From assembly GCA_965222725.1 (NCBI GenBank), contig OZ244969.1, positions 186,001 to 250,000 on the forward strand: a stretch of 64,000 bases of DNA, written 5' to 3'. The DNA comes from GCA-2748575 sp965222725 (GTDB lineage Bacteria > Pseudomonadota > Gammaproteobacteria > Pseudomonadales > Ketobacteraceae). Shown in pieces: positions 52,508 through 60,667 of the stretch. Within the stretch, counting starts at the first letter, position 1, and each line of letters opens with the position of its first letter. Under the pieces are notes generated by a model, which was given only the letters and a program-made list of their open reading frames with translations, made no database searches and had not been told where the DNA came from. A program made the translations under genes and the position numbers.

Positions 52508-53544
52508 TCGATCTGGGCATTATTGATTATCTGGAAAACCCCACCCCGGAGGATATCGGCCGCAGCCCCGACGAATTTCTGCAACGTCTGCGCAAGCCCA
52601 CACTGATCAAGGTCAAAGGTAAAGACGCCACCCGCACCCGGGCACTGGCTACCCTGCTGCACGGTAATGAGCCGTCAGGATTTTATGGTGTGCATCGCTG
52701 GTTGCTGCAGCAAAGCAAACCGGCGGTGAACATTCTCTGTTTTATTGGCGGCGTGTACCCCGCCAAAGCAGAGCCCGGTTTTTTCTACCGGCAGCTGCCC
52801 GATGGCCGTGATCTTAACCGCTGCTTTCGGGAACCTTTTGACAGCGACGAAGGCCGCATCGCCAAAGCCTTTCTTGATGCCCTGCACGAAGAGCAGCCGG
52901 AATGCCTGCTGGATATTCATAACACCTCCGGTACCGGCCCCTCATTTGCGGTGACGATAAAAAACGATGCTGCCCATCAGGCCCTGACATCCCTGTTTAC
53001 CGAACGTTTGATCGTGACGGATCTGCGCCTGGGGGCCTTGATGGAGTATTCGGAAAAAGAGGTGCCGACAGTCACTATCGAATGCGGCGGCGCTCAGGAT
53101 GAGCATTCCCATACCCTGGCCTACGAAGGTTTAATGCGTTACGTGACCAAGCAGAATGTGCTGTCGCTGGAACAGGCGGAATGGGGTATTGAAGTGCTCA
53201 GTAATCCGGTGCGGATCGAGCTGAAGAAAGACACCAGCATTGGCTATGAACTGGCGCCTTCCGGCCGCACAGACCTGATGCTGCCGCCGGATATTGAACA
53301 CCTGAATTTTGGTGTGGTTCAGCCGGAGCAGCGCCTGGGCTGGATCGGCCCCAAAGGGCTGGATGGCCTGGAGGCCATTAACCGCAGCGGCGAAAATATC
53401 GTGGCAAAAATTCTGCGGATCGAAAACGGCGAGCTGTACCCTGCCCGCCCCATCAAAGCCTTTATGATCACCACCAACCCCAGCATCGCCAAAAGCGATT
53501 GCCTGTTCTACGCAGTGAGCGACCGGGGCGAGCCCATTATTTAA
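52504..53544 (+). CDS. aspartoacylase / succinylglutamate desuccinylase-family hydrolase
   Basis: A 346-residue zinc-dependent amidohydrolase of the AstE/AspA (M14-like) family. The zinc ligands are in ATLLHGNEPSG (His and Glu, about residue 52) and LLDIHNTSGTGPSF (His, about residue 136). A conserved arginine motif RDLNRCF lies between and the catalytic Glu in VTIECGGAQDEHS. I start it at the ATG at 52504, which overlaps the upstream stop as ATGA and has GGAG upstream. Translation is therefore coupled to the ligase-like gene; the two may make and break the same amide bond. The C-terminal beta domain (residues 225-346) is of the family type. Confidence 0.82.
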   Translation: MIDLGIIDYLENPTPEDIGRSPDEFLQRLRKPTLIKVKGKDATRTRALATLLHGNEPSGFYGVHRWLLQQSKPAVNILCFIGGVYPAKAEPGFFYRQLPDGRDLNRCFREPFDSDEGRIAKAFLDALHEEQPECLLDIHNTSGTGPSFAVTIKNDAAHQALTSLFTERLIVTDLRLGALMEYSEKEVPTVTIECGGAQDEHSHTLAYEGLMRYVTKQNVLSLEQAEWGIEVLSNPVRIELKKDTSIGYELAPSGRTDLMLPPDIEHLNFGVVQPEQRLGWIGPKGLDGLEAINRSGENIVAKILRIENGELYPARPIKAFMITTNPSIAKSDCLFYAVSDRGEPII

Positions 53545-53550
53545 CGCCGA

Positions 53551-54081
53551 CTAGTCCGTAAAACTGGCCAGGGCGTGACTCACCGGCGAATGCTCACCCA
53601 CCAGCTGCTTACCCCCATAGGACACCACTGCCACCACAATGGCCGCGGCCACCATATGGCTCAGCTTCAGGGATTTTTCCGCCGGCTGGGTATTCCGGGG
53701 GCGGCGCCGGGCCGGCGACACCCGATGTTGTCGGGACACAGGACGCGCTTCAAACTCCACCATGCCGTTGGGCTGAAAGCGGTTTACCGTCACTGCCGGT
53801 CGGGCGTCTGCGCTCTCCATCTGCAGGCTGTTCAGTGCCAGATTGGAACGGGTTTGCTGTACCACAATGGTCTGCACCCCCATGCTTTCAAACAGGTACT
53901 GGGTTTTCCAGGCCTGATCCTGACTCAGCTCACGGCCAATCACCGCCCGCTGCTTGCCAAACCAGCGCTCAATACTGGCCATCGGCATTCTGAAGCGCTC
54001 ATGGATCAGTGTTTTGACGTTGGCTTCATCTACCCCTTCGGCCAACCCTGAATACATCAGTTGATATTTCTCATCACCCAT
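53551..54081 (-). CDS. hypothetical membrane-anchored protein
   Basis: A 176-residue protein that I cannot assign. The first 70 residues are a small folded domain (YQLMYSGLAEGVDEANVKTLIHERF, then LFESMGVQTIVVQQ). A polar, Arg/Pro-rich linker (about 100-135) precedes a single C-terminal membrane helix (about 141-157, HMVAAAIVVAVVSYGG), so it is probably a tail-anchored inner-membrane protein with its N-domain in the cytoplasm. The ATG at 54081 has AGGGA at good spacing. It converges on the aspartoacylase-like gene (6-base gap). Confidence 0.7.
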   Translation of the reverse strand: MGDEKYQLMYSGLAEGVDEANVKTLIHERFRMPMASIERWFGKQRAVIGRELSQDQAWKTQYLFESMGVQTIVVQQTRSNLALNSLQMESADARPAVTVNRFQPNGMVEFEARPVSRQHRVSPARRRPRNTQPAEKSLKLSHMVAAAIVVAVVSYGGKQLVGEHSPVSHALASFTD

Positions 54082-54526
54082 CACAATTCCCTTTTACTCA
54101 AATCGGTCATCGAAAACCGGATTGCGGTCAGGGACCGCTACGCTGCAAAACAAAAAAATCAAAGAACAAAAAGCAATCAATAGCACCGAGTTTATGATCG
54201 TTTTTTAGGCAAAACAACGGAAATTCCCGACTAGAACTTTGGGACCGGACAAACAAATGACAGCCACTCCGCAAGATTGGAGGGATTGCCGGATTTACAG
54301 CCCGAAAGCTTTTCTGGAGTGACAAAAAACGGGCAAAACAAATTAGCATTGGTTAAAAAGCCTAAAGGTTTTAGTCCGTGAGTGATGGCGGAACCGGGGT
54401 AAGGGTAGCGTTAAAGACTGTTAAATCTTGCCGCACACTGGTGTGTTTTGCTGTCTTAATGGTTTAATAAGCAGATCGCGTCATAATATGGCAGCGTCTG
54501 TTAACGCCTACCCGAGGTTACCCTGT
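54082..54526. other. gene-free AT-richer region
   Basis: About 445 bases without a convincing gene. The left part should hold the promoter for the minus-strand gene at 53551-54081 and the right part the one for the DUF4126 gene. A weak imperfect palindrome AAAAGCCTAAAGGTTTT lies at 54356-54372. I see no other structure. Confidence 0.5.
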
Positions 54527-54566
54527 ATGTCTGAATTCGAGGTTCTTACCAACCATTGCCCTTTCC

Positions 54567-55304
54567 ATGGGCGTGGCCTGGGCCAGCGGCATCAACCTGT
54601 ATGCAGCCCTGCTGGTACTGGGTATCGGCGGCTCCACCGGCAACATTGCCCTGCCCCCGGAGCTTCAGGTATTACAGGATCCCATGGTGATCGGCGCTGC
54701 CGGTTTGATGTATTTCGTTGAATTCTTTGCAGACAAAACCCCCGGGGTAGACAGCGGCTGGGACGGCATTCATACCTTTATCCGTATTCCCGCCGGCGCC
54801 ATGCTGGCGGCATCGTCCGTGGGGGATGTGACCCCGGCGCTGGAAATTGCCGCCGGTATTCTGGGGGGCAGTATGGCGGCCACCTCCCACGCCACCAAAG
54901 CAGGCACCCGCCTGATGATCAACACCTCCCCGGAACCTTTCACCAACTGGACGGCCTCGGTAACCGAGGATCTGGCGGTGCTTGGAGGCCTGTGGACTGC
55001 GCTGAATTATCCGTTGGTCTTTATCGGCCTGCTAGTGCTGTTTCTGATCATGGCCATCTGGCTGCTGCCCAAAATCTGGCGGGGCGTAAAACTGTTGTTC
55101 CGCAAAATCGGCCAGTTGCTGGGGCTGGTGGCCAAAGACACACCACAGCATCTGAACGAAACACCTCCGGCGCTGGCCGACCCGGTGGATCAGATGGTAA
55201 AACTGAAAGCCCTGCTGGATAGTGGTGCCATTACCCAGGATGAATTCGATGAGCAAAAACGGCGCCTGCTGAACTTCGGTGCGGGCAGCCCCGAAACCTC
55301 CTGA
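54567..55304 (+). CDS. DUF4126 membrane protein with C-terminal SHOCT motif (apparent N-terminal frameshift)
   Basis: A 245-residue membrane protein with four to five helices. WASGINLYAALLVLGIGG at the start and FADKTPGVDSGWDGIHTFIRIPAGAMLAAS are DUF4126 hallmarks. The last 35 residues resemble a SHOCT oligomerisation motif (KLKALLDSGAITQDEFDEQKRRLL). Upstream, another frame begins at ATG 54527 with a good GAGG site and reads MSEFEVLT; removing one base near 54550 would join it to TIALSMGVAWASG, giving a standard DUF4126 N-terminus. So the true start is likely 54527 with a one-base insertion (mutation or sequence error). Function unknown. The M48 gene follows after 42 bases. Confidence 0.75.
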   Translation: MGVAWASGINLYAALLVLGIGGSTGNIALPPELQVLQDPMVIGAAGLMYFVEFFADKTPGVDSGWDGIHTFIRIPAGAMLAASSVGDVTPALEIAAGILGGSMAATSHATKAGTRLMINTSPEPFTNWTASVTEDLAVLGGLWTALNYPLVFIGLLVLFLIMAIWLLPKIWRGVKLLFRKIGQLLGLVAKDTPQHLNETPPALADPVDQMVKLKALLDSGAITQDEFDEQKRRLLNFGAGSPETS

Positions 55305-55346
55305 TCCAACAAGGCAATCAACCCATGACAATCAAGGAAGCGACTC

Positions 55347-56705
55347 ATGACTTTGCGAAACCTCGGTGATCGCGTTTATCGAAACCGGCTGGGCCGGCGG
55401 GACTTTGTGCGGCTGGCGAGCCTGTGCACCGCCGGTTGCGCCATGCCACCGGTACTATCCGGCTGTGCCGTAAATCCGGTAACCGGCGAACGGCAACTGA
55501 TGCTGATGTCGGAAAGCCAGGAAATCAGCATCGACCGGCAGCAATCCCCCCACCAGTTTTCCAGCGACTACGGCATTATTCAGGACAAAAGTCTGAACCA
55601 GTATCTGGGGCAGGTGGGCAACTCCCTGGCGGCACAATCCCACCGCAAGGATATGCCTTACAACTTTCATGTGGTAAACGCCAATTACGTCAACGCCTAT
55701 GCGTTTCCCGGTGGCAGCATTGCGGTTACCCGGGGCATTCTGGTGAACCTGGATAACGAAGCGGAACTGGCCGCGCTGCTGGGGCACGAGCTGGGCCATG
55801 TGAATGCCCGCCACACCGCTGCGCGGATGTCGAAGGGCACCCTGCTGAATGTGGCGCTGGCAGGCACCAATATGGTACTGGGAGACAGCAGCCTCAGTGG
55901 CATTGCCGACCAGTTGGGGCAACTGGGAGGTGCGGCATTGCTGGCCCACTATTCCCGCGACGACGAACGCCAGGCCGATGCCCTGGGCATGGAGTACATG
56001 GTGAAAGGCCTGTACACCCCCAACGGTATGGTGGGCCTGATGGAATTGCTGCTGAGCCTGTCGAAGCATAACCCGTCCACCATTGAAATGATGTTTTCCA
56101 CCCACCCCATGAGTCAGGAACGTTACAACACCACCAGCCAGCTGGCGGAGTCCCGCTGGCGTTTTGCCCGCCAGCAAAACACCGGCAAGGAACGTTTCAT
56201 GGACAGCACTGCCCGCCTGCGCAAAATGAAATCCGCCATCCAGGCCATGGAAACGGCAGAGCAACATATTGCCCAGGAAAAGTATGTGGAAGCGAAGCAG
56301 GATATTAACCGCTATAAAAAACTCGCTCCCAACGACTATGCCGGCCTGGTGATTCAGGGCAAGTTTCATTATGTGCAATCGGAGTACCAGCAGGCCGCGC
56401 CCTTTTTTAACGACGCCATTGATGTTTACCCCGGAGAAGCCCAGGCTCACCACCTGATGGGCCTGACCCAGCTGGCACTGAAAAAACCGGAAGCGGCACT
56501 GACACAGTTTAACGATTACGAACGTTTGCTACCGGGGAATCCGAACACGGTATTTCTGCAGGGTATCGCACTGGAAAACCTGCAACGGGTGGAGCAGGCA
56601 GCGAGCCGCTATCAGCAATATCTGCAACAGGTTAACCGTGGTGAACAGGCACAGTATGCCTATCAGCGCCTGGTGGACTGGGGGTATGTCAAACCGCAGG
56701 GTTAA
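55347..56705 (+). CDS. BepA-like M48 metalloprotease with TPR repeats
   Basis: A 452-residue exported protease. The N-terminus combines a Tat-like GRRDFVRLAS motif with a lipobox LSGC (Cys at about residue 39), so a Tat-exported lipoprotein is possible. The M48 catalytic domain has LLGHELGHVNARHTA (about residue 148) and DDERQADALGMEYM with the third ligand. The C-terminal third forms TPR-like repeats (about 290-445). The layout matches BepA/YfgC, which checks LptD assembly at the outer membrane. No Lpt or Bam gene is near, so the substrate is inferred from the family only. Confidence 0.85.
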   Translation: MTLRNLGDRVYRNRLGRRDFVRLASLCTAGCAMPPVLSGCAVNPVTGERQLMLMSESQEISIDRQQSPHQFSSDYGIIQDKSLNQYLGQVGNSLAAQSHRKDMPYNFHVVNANYVNAYAFPGGSIAVTRGILVNLDNEAELAALLGHELGHVNARHTAARMSKGTLLNVALAGTNMVLGDSSLSGIADQLGQLGGAALLAHYSRDDERQADALGMEYMVKGLYTPNGMVGLMELLLSLSKHNPSTIEMMFSTHPMSQERYNTTSQLAESRWRFARQQNTGKERFMDSTARLRKMKSAIQAMETAEQHIAQEKYVEAKQDINRYKKLAPNDYAGLVIQGKFHYVQSEYQQAAPFFNDAIDVYPGEAQAHHLMGLTQLALKKPEAALTQFNDYERLLPGNPNTVFLQGIALENLQRVEQAASRYQQYLQQVNRGEQAQYAYQRLVDWGYVKPQG

Positions 56706-56732
56706 ACTCTGCTGAAGCATTTTCCAGGGAAC

Positions 56733-59660
56733 CTAGTGCTTGGTGCTGACGCCGGCATCGGGATCGTTTTTGCGTTTGCCCGCTTCTTCCATGCGGGCAC
56801 GCAGTTGGGAATAGTGAGCGCTTTCCGGCTGCAGCCATTTTTCGTAAAACACACTGGCTTTTTCCGGCCGGCCAAAGTGCCAGCCCTGATATTTAAAACA
56901 GCCTTTGGATGCGAGGAACTCCAGATGTTCCTGGGTTTCCACGCCCTCGGCCAGCACATCCAGCTCCAGGTGGCGGGTGATGGCAATAATGGTTTCGATA
57001 ATGGCGCGATCGTTACGATCGTCCATCAGATCACGCACAAACGACTGATCAATTTTGAGTTTGCTGATAGGCAAACGTTTTAAATAGGACAGGGACGAGT
57101 AACCGGTACCAAAGTCATCCACCGCTATCTGAAAGCCCATATCCCGCAGCACTTTCATTTTCTGAATCACCGCTTCCAGATCCGACAGTAACATGCCTTC
57201 CGTCAGCTCCAGTTCAATGCGGCTGGCATCGATGCCCTGGGCTTTCACTATCTCTATGGTCTGTTCCGAAAAGCGGTCCAGCGCAAACTGGCGGGGGCTG
57301 ATGTTCACTGCCAGGCGTTGAAAATCTTTGGGTAAGCCCTGGGTTTCCCATACCCGTAACTGGCGGCAGGCTTCCTGCAATACCCATTCACCGATGCGAA
57401 CGATAAAACCGGATTCCTCCGCCACGCCGATAAACTGATCCGGACTGATCAGACCCAGTTCCGGTTGCTCCCAGCGAATCAGTGCTTCGGCGCCGATCAG
57501 ACGACCGGCGCGATCCATCTGCGGCTGGTAGCAAAGATAGAATTCGTTTCTTTCCAGAGCCTGGGGCAACAGCATCTGGATCTGCAGTTTACGTTCCACC
57601 GCCACCTGGATTTCCTTGGTGAAGAAGCGAATGGTGTTACGCCCTTCATGTTTGGAGCGGTACATGGCGGCATCCGCCTGGCGGAAAATATCGTGAATGG
57701 TTTCTTTTTCCCGGGGGTAAAGGGCCACCCCGATACTGCAACTGACGTGCAGGTTGTAATCTTCAATCAGAAAACTCTCGGCAAAGGATTCCTGAATTTT
57801 CTGGGCAATGGCCCGGGCCCTTTCGGCGGCGATGGTTTCATCCCGGTTCAGCTCCGGCACCAGGACAACAAATTCATCGCCACCCAAACGCCCGAGAATG
57901 TCTTCGTCGCGAATCACATTGGACATGCGCTGCCCGATGGCCAGCAACAGCTTGTCGCCCACCGGATGCCCCAGACTGTCGTTAATATTTTTAAAGTGGT
58001 CCAGGTCGATAAACAACAAGGCGCCGTAATAGTTATGACGCAACGCCCGGGACAATTCCTCTTCCAGACGGCCAAACAGAAAACGCCTGTTAGGTAGCTG
58101 GGTCAGGCTGTCATAGAGTGCCTGTTTGCGGATCATGTCCTCGGCCTGGATCCGCTGGGTAATATCAATCACACCGGCAATGGCCCCCTGATACTGACCG
58201 TTGTCATCCATAAAGGGGGTGGTGTGCATGCTGGTGTAAACCGGTTTGCCGCTTTTATGGCGGAACTGAAAATCATGCACATCAGCCATTCCCTGACTGC
58301 GGCGTTCCAGGTTTTTCTGGGCCTCCTTGATGCCGGCTTCATCCATAAATTCAAATAAGTGCTTGCCGATCATTTCTTCGCGGGTATAGCCCAGCATGTC
58401 AGCCATGGACTGGTTCACCATGGAGGTGTGTGCCTCTGCGTCTATCACCCAGATACCTTCCTGTGCCAGCTCAAAGAGTTCGCGGTATTTACGCTCACTG
58501 GCACGGATGGCTTCTTCCATTTCCTTTTGCTGGGTAATGTCTTCAAAGGTGGAAATTAACCGCAGGGCTAAACCCTTGCCGTCCCGCTCCACGATTTTAC
58601 CGCGCACCTGCATCCACTTGAGTTCACCATTGGCACAATGCAGCCGGTACCTGGCCTGAAACAGTGCTTTGTCGCCACGGAAATATTCCGACAGGGCATG
58701 GCGGGCCGTGTCTCTGTCGTCTTCATAAATCAGGGTTTTCCATTCATCGTAGGTGCCCATGTAATCTTTTTCGGGGTAACCGAGTAAGGCCCGCAGGTGT
58801 GCGGAATAAAATACCTCGTTGTTGATCAGGTCCCAGTCCGCCACGCCATCGCCACTGGCTTCCAGGGCGAACAGCCAGCGTTCTTCCGAATTACGCAAAT
58901 TGGCCAGGCTGTCTTCCACCTTGGTGGCCATGACCTGGAAAGCATCTTCCAGGGCGCTGATTTCCACCAGGTTACTGCGGTGGCGCAAGCGGCGGCTTTC
59001 ACCCAGCCCTACGGCATCCACATCCCGGCGTAAACTTTCCAGCGGCAGCACGACCCAGAAACGGGTCATGAAGATGATCAGAGTAACAACCAACACCCCC
59101 ACAAAAATCACCAGGGCAATGCTGTCCACCAGCATGCGCTGCATGGCGGCATAATCGGCCTCCAGTGACCAGTTAACGTAGATAACCCCCACCTTGCTGG
59201 GGCGAATGGTATTTTCCGTGCCCCGGAACAGCAATGGGTAATAGGCATGCAGACTATGATCACCCACTTCTATATGGGGCTCATAGCGCAGGGCCGCCAC
59301 CTGGGAAATGGAATAGTCATAATCGGGAATGGCCCGCACGCCCATTTCGCCGTTCAGGTCGCTGCGGGTGGAATAAATGATATCCCCTTCCGGACTGATA
59401 ATGGCCGCCAGCCGGATATCATTGATCAGCCCCAGTGCCAGCAGTTCATTGCGCAGCATTTCCATATTTCCCTGCACCAGAAAACGTTCCATGTCCCGCT
59501 GGGTCTGCAGCATCACATCATTCAGATTCTGCCGGTTGGAGGCTTTCATCTGCTGACGCTCGGCAATGTTCTGGTAAACAATAATGGCCGCTGCGGCGAG
59601 CCCCACCACAACACACACAAACATGGGCGCAATAAAACGCAGGGATTTACTGGAAATCAC
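56733..59660 (-). CDS. membrane GGDEF-EAL protein with two PAS domains
   Basis: A 975-residue inner-membrane enzyme for c-di-GMP turnover. Two membrane helices (about 8-30 and 190-212) flank a periplasmic sensor region. A HAMP-like segment, two PAS domains (about 270-390 and 400-520), GGDEF (LGGDEF at about 593) and EAL (EALIRW at about 725, DDFGTGYSSL, EGVET) follow. Both catalytic signatures look intact. I use the GTG at 59660, which overlaps the stop of the upstream lipoprotein gene by four bases (GTGA); the frame runs open to another GTG at 59693. Neither has a strong ribosome-binding site. Coupling to a substrate-binding lipoprotein suggests that a small molecule outside the membrane controls it. 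Confidence 0.88.
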   Translation of the reverse strand: MISSKSLRFIAPMFVCVVVGLAAAAIIVYQNIAERQQMKASNRQNLNDVMLQTQRDMERFLVQGNMEMLRNELLALGLINDIRLAAIISPEGDIIYSTRSDLNGEMGVRAIPDYDYSISQVAALRYEPHIEVGDHSLHAYYPLLFRGTENTIRPSKVGVIYVNWSLEADYAAMQRMLVDSIALVIFVGVLVVTLIIFMTRFWVVLPLESLRRDVDAVGLGESRRLRHRSNLVEISALEDAFQVMATKVEDSLANLRNSEERWLFALEASGDGVADWDLINNEVFYSAHLRALLGYPEKDYMGTYDEWKTLIYEDDRDTARHALSEYFRGDKALFQARYRLHCANGELKWMQVRGKIVERDGKGLALRLISTFEDITQQKEMEEAIRASERKYRELFELAQEGIWVIDAEAHTSMVNQSMADMLGYTREEMIGKHLFEFMDEAGIKEAQKNLERRSQGMADVHDFQFRHKSGKPVYTSMHTTPFMDDNGQYQGAIAGVIDITQRIQAEDMIRKQALYDSLTQLPNRRFLFGRLEEELSRALRHNYYGALLFIDLDHFKNINDSLGHPVGDKLLLAIGQRMSNVIRDEDILGRLGGDEFVVLVPELNRDETIAAERARAIAQKIQESFAESFLIEDYNLHVSCSIGVALYPREKETIHDIFRQADAAMYRSKHEGRNTIRFFTKEIQVAVERKLQIQMLLPQALERNEFYLCYQPQMDRAGRLIGAEALIRWEQPELGLISPDQFIGVAEESGFIVRIGEWVLQEACRQLRVWETQGLPKDFQRLAVNISPRQFALDRFSEQTIEIVKAQGIDASRIELELTEGMLLSDLEAVIQKMKVLRDMGFQIAVDDFGTGYSSLSYLKRLPISKLKIDQSFVRDLMDDRNDRAIIETIIAITRHLELDVLAEGVETQEHLEFLASKGCFKYQGWHFGRPEKASVFYEKWLQPESAHYSQLRARMEEAGKRKNDPDAGVSTKH

Positions 59661-60631
59661 AGGGCCAACCCATGTATCAGCCAGGGATGGCACAGGTTAT
59701 CCAGATCAACATTCTGATTGATGATTCGTCTCTCCATCATAATGTTCCGTAATTTTTCAGCGGTGGTTCGCAAGCCTCCATCACACTGGGCAATCAGCGC
59801 TTTGTTTTCTTCCAGGCCAGGCATTTTCAGCTGGTCATACCCGGAAATCACCGCGTCATTGGCAAGACCGGTGCGCTTGCCGATATCAGCAATGGTGGTG
59901 GAATTCTGTGCCAGCACCAGTTTTCGGGCAGAAAAATAACCGGTCATTACTGCCTGGATCCGCTCCGGATAGCGTTCGGCCACGGAAAGCGGTACCACGA
60001 GCACATCCACGATGGTGTCGGGAATTGCACGGCTGTTGAAAAGATCCCGGTAACCCTGTGCCAGCAATTGACTGCGCACCGGCTCAAAGGTAATCACCCC
60101 GTCCACCTCGCCGTTCAGCAGCACATTGGCGTGCTCATCATATGTCACCGGACGGATATTGATATCCGTTTCCTTCAAGCCGGCGCTTTTTAATATCGCA
60201 TCCAGCATCACGGCACCCAGAGCCGTGTTTTCCAGAGCAATAGTCTTTCCGGAAAGATCAGTCAGGGATTCCAGCTCGGGGCGGACAATGAGCACATCAC
60301 CGCCATGGGAAAAATCCAGCACCATAACAATCTGCAATTCATTATTGCGGGCGCGGGCACTGATAGCTTCGTCCAGGGTAAGGGCGGCGGCATCCAGCGA
60401 TTTGTTGGCCAGGGCACGGATTACCTCGGTGGAGGAACCCAGTTCTACTATGGTGACTTTGTCCGTATCCCAGTAGCCGTTGGCCTGGGCGGTAAAAAAC
60501 GGCTGGTAGCCCAGCCAGTTATTGGCCCCCAGCTTGAAGACATGCTCGTCCTGTTGTGCACAGGCTGACAACAGCCCGCACAACAGGATAACAGCCCACA
60601 GGCGTGCCCGGTTCGGATGATAATGACTCAT
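59657..60631 (-). CDS. substrate-binding lipoprotein (SsuA/THI5-like)
   Basis: A 324-residue periplasmic solute-binding protein. A signal peptide ends in the lipobox LLSACA (Cys at about 24), so it is probably a lipoprotein. The mature part is of the NMT1/THI5/SsuA type (NNWLGYQPFFTAQANGYW, VTIVELGSSTEVIRALANKSLDAAALTLDEA, then TYDEHANVLLNGEVDGVITFEP), a family that binds sulfonates, nitrate, taurine or pyrimidine precursors. No permease or ATPase gene is present; instead its stop overlaps the start of the GGDEF-EAL gene. The likely job is to present a ligand to that sensor. The ligand cannot be named. Confidence 0.85.
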   Translation of the reverse strand: MSHYHPNRARLWAVILLCGLLSACAQQDEHVFKLGANNWLGYQPFFTAQANGYWDTDKVTIVELGSSTEVIRALANKSLDAAALTLDEAISARARNNELQIVMVLDFSHGGDVLIVRPELESLTDLSGKTIALENTALGAVMLDAILKSAGLKETDINIRPVTYDEHANVLLNGEVDGVITFEPVRSQLLAQGYRDLFNSRAIPDTIVDVLVVPLSVAERYPERIQAVMTGYFSARKLVLAQNSTTIADIGKRTGLANDAVISGYDQLKMPGLEENKALIAQCDGGLRTTAEKLRNIMMERRIINQNVDLDNLCHPWLIHGLAL

Positions 60632-60667
60632 CCGCTAACTATAGCATTTTGTAGGGATAAGCTATTT

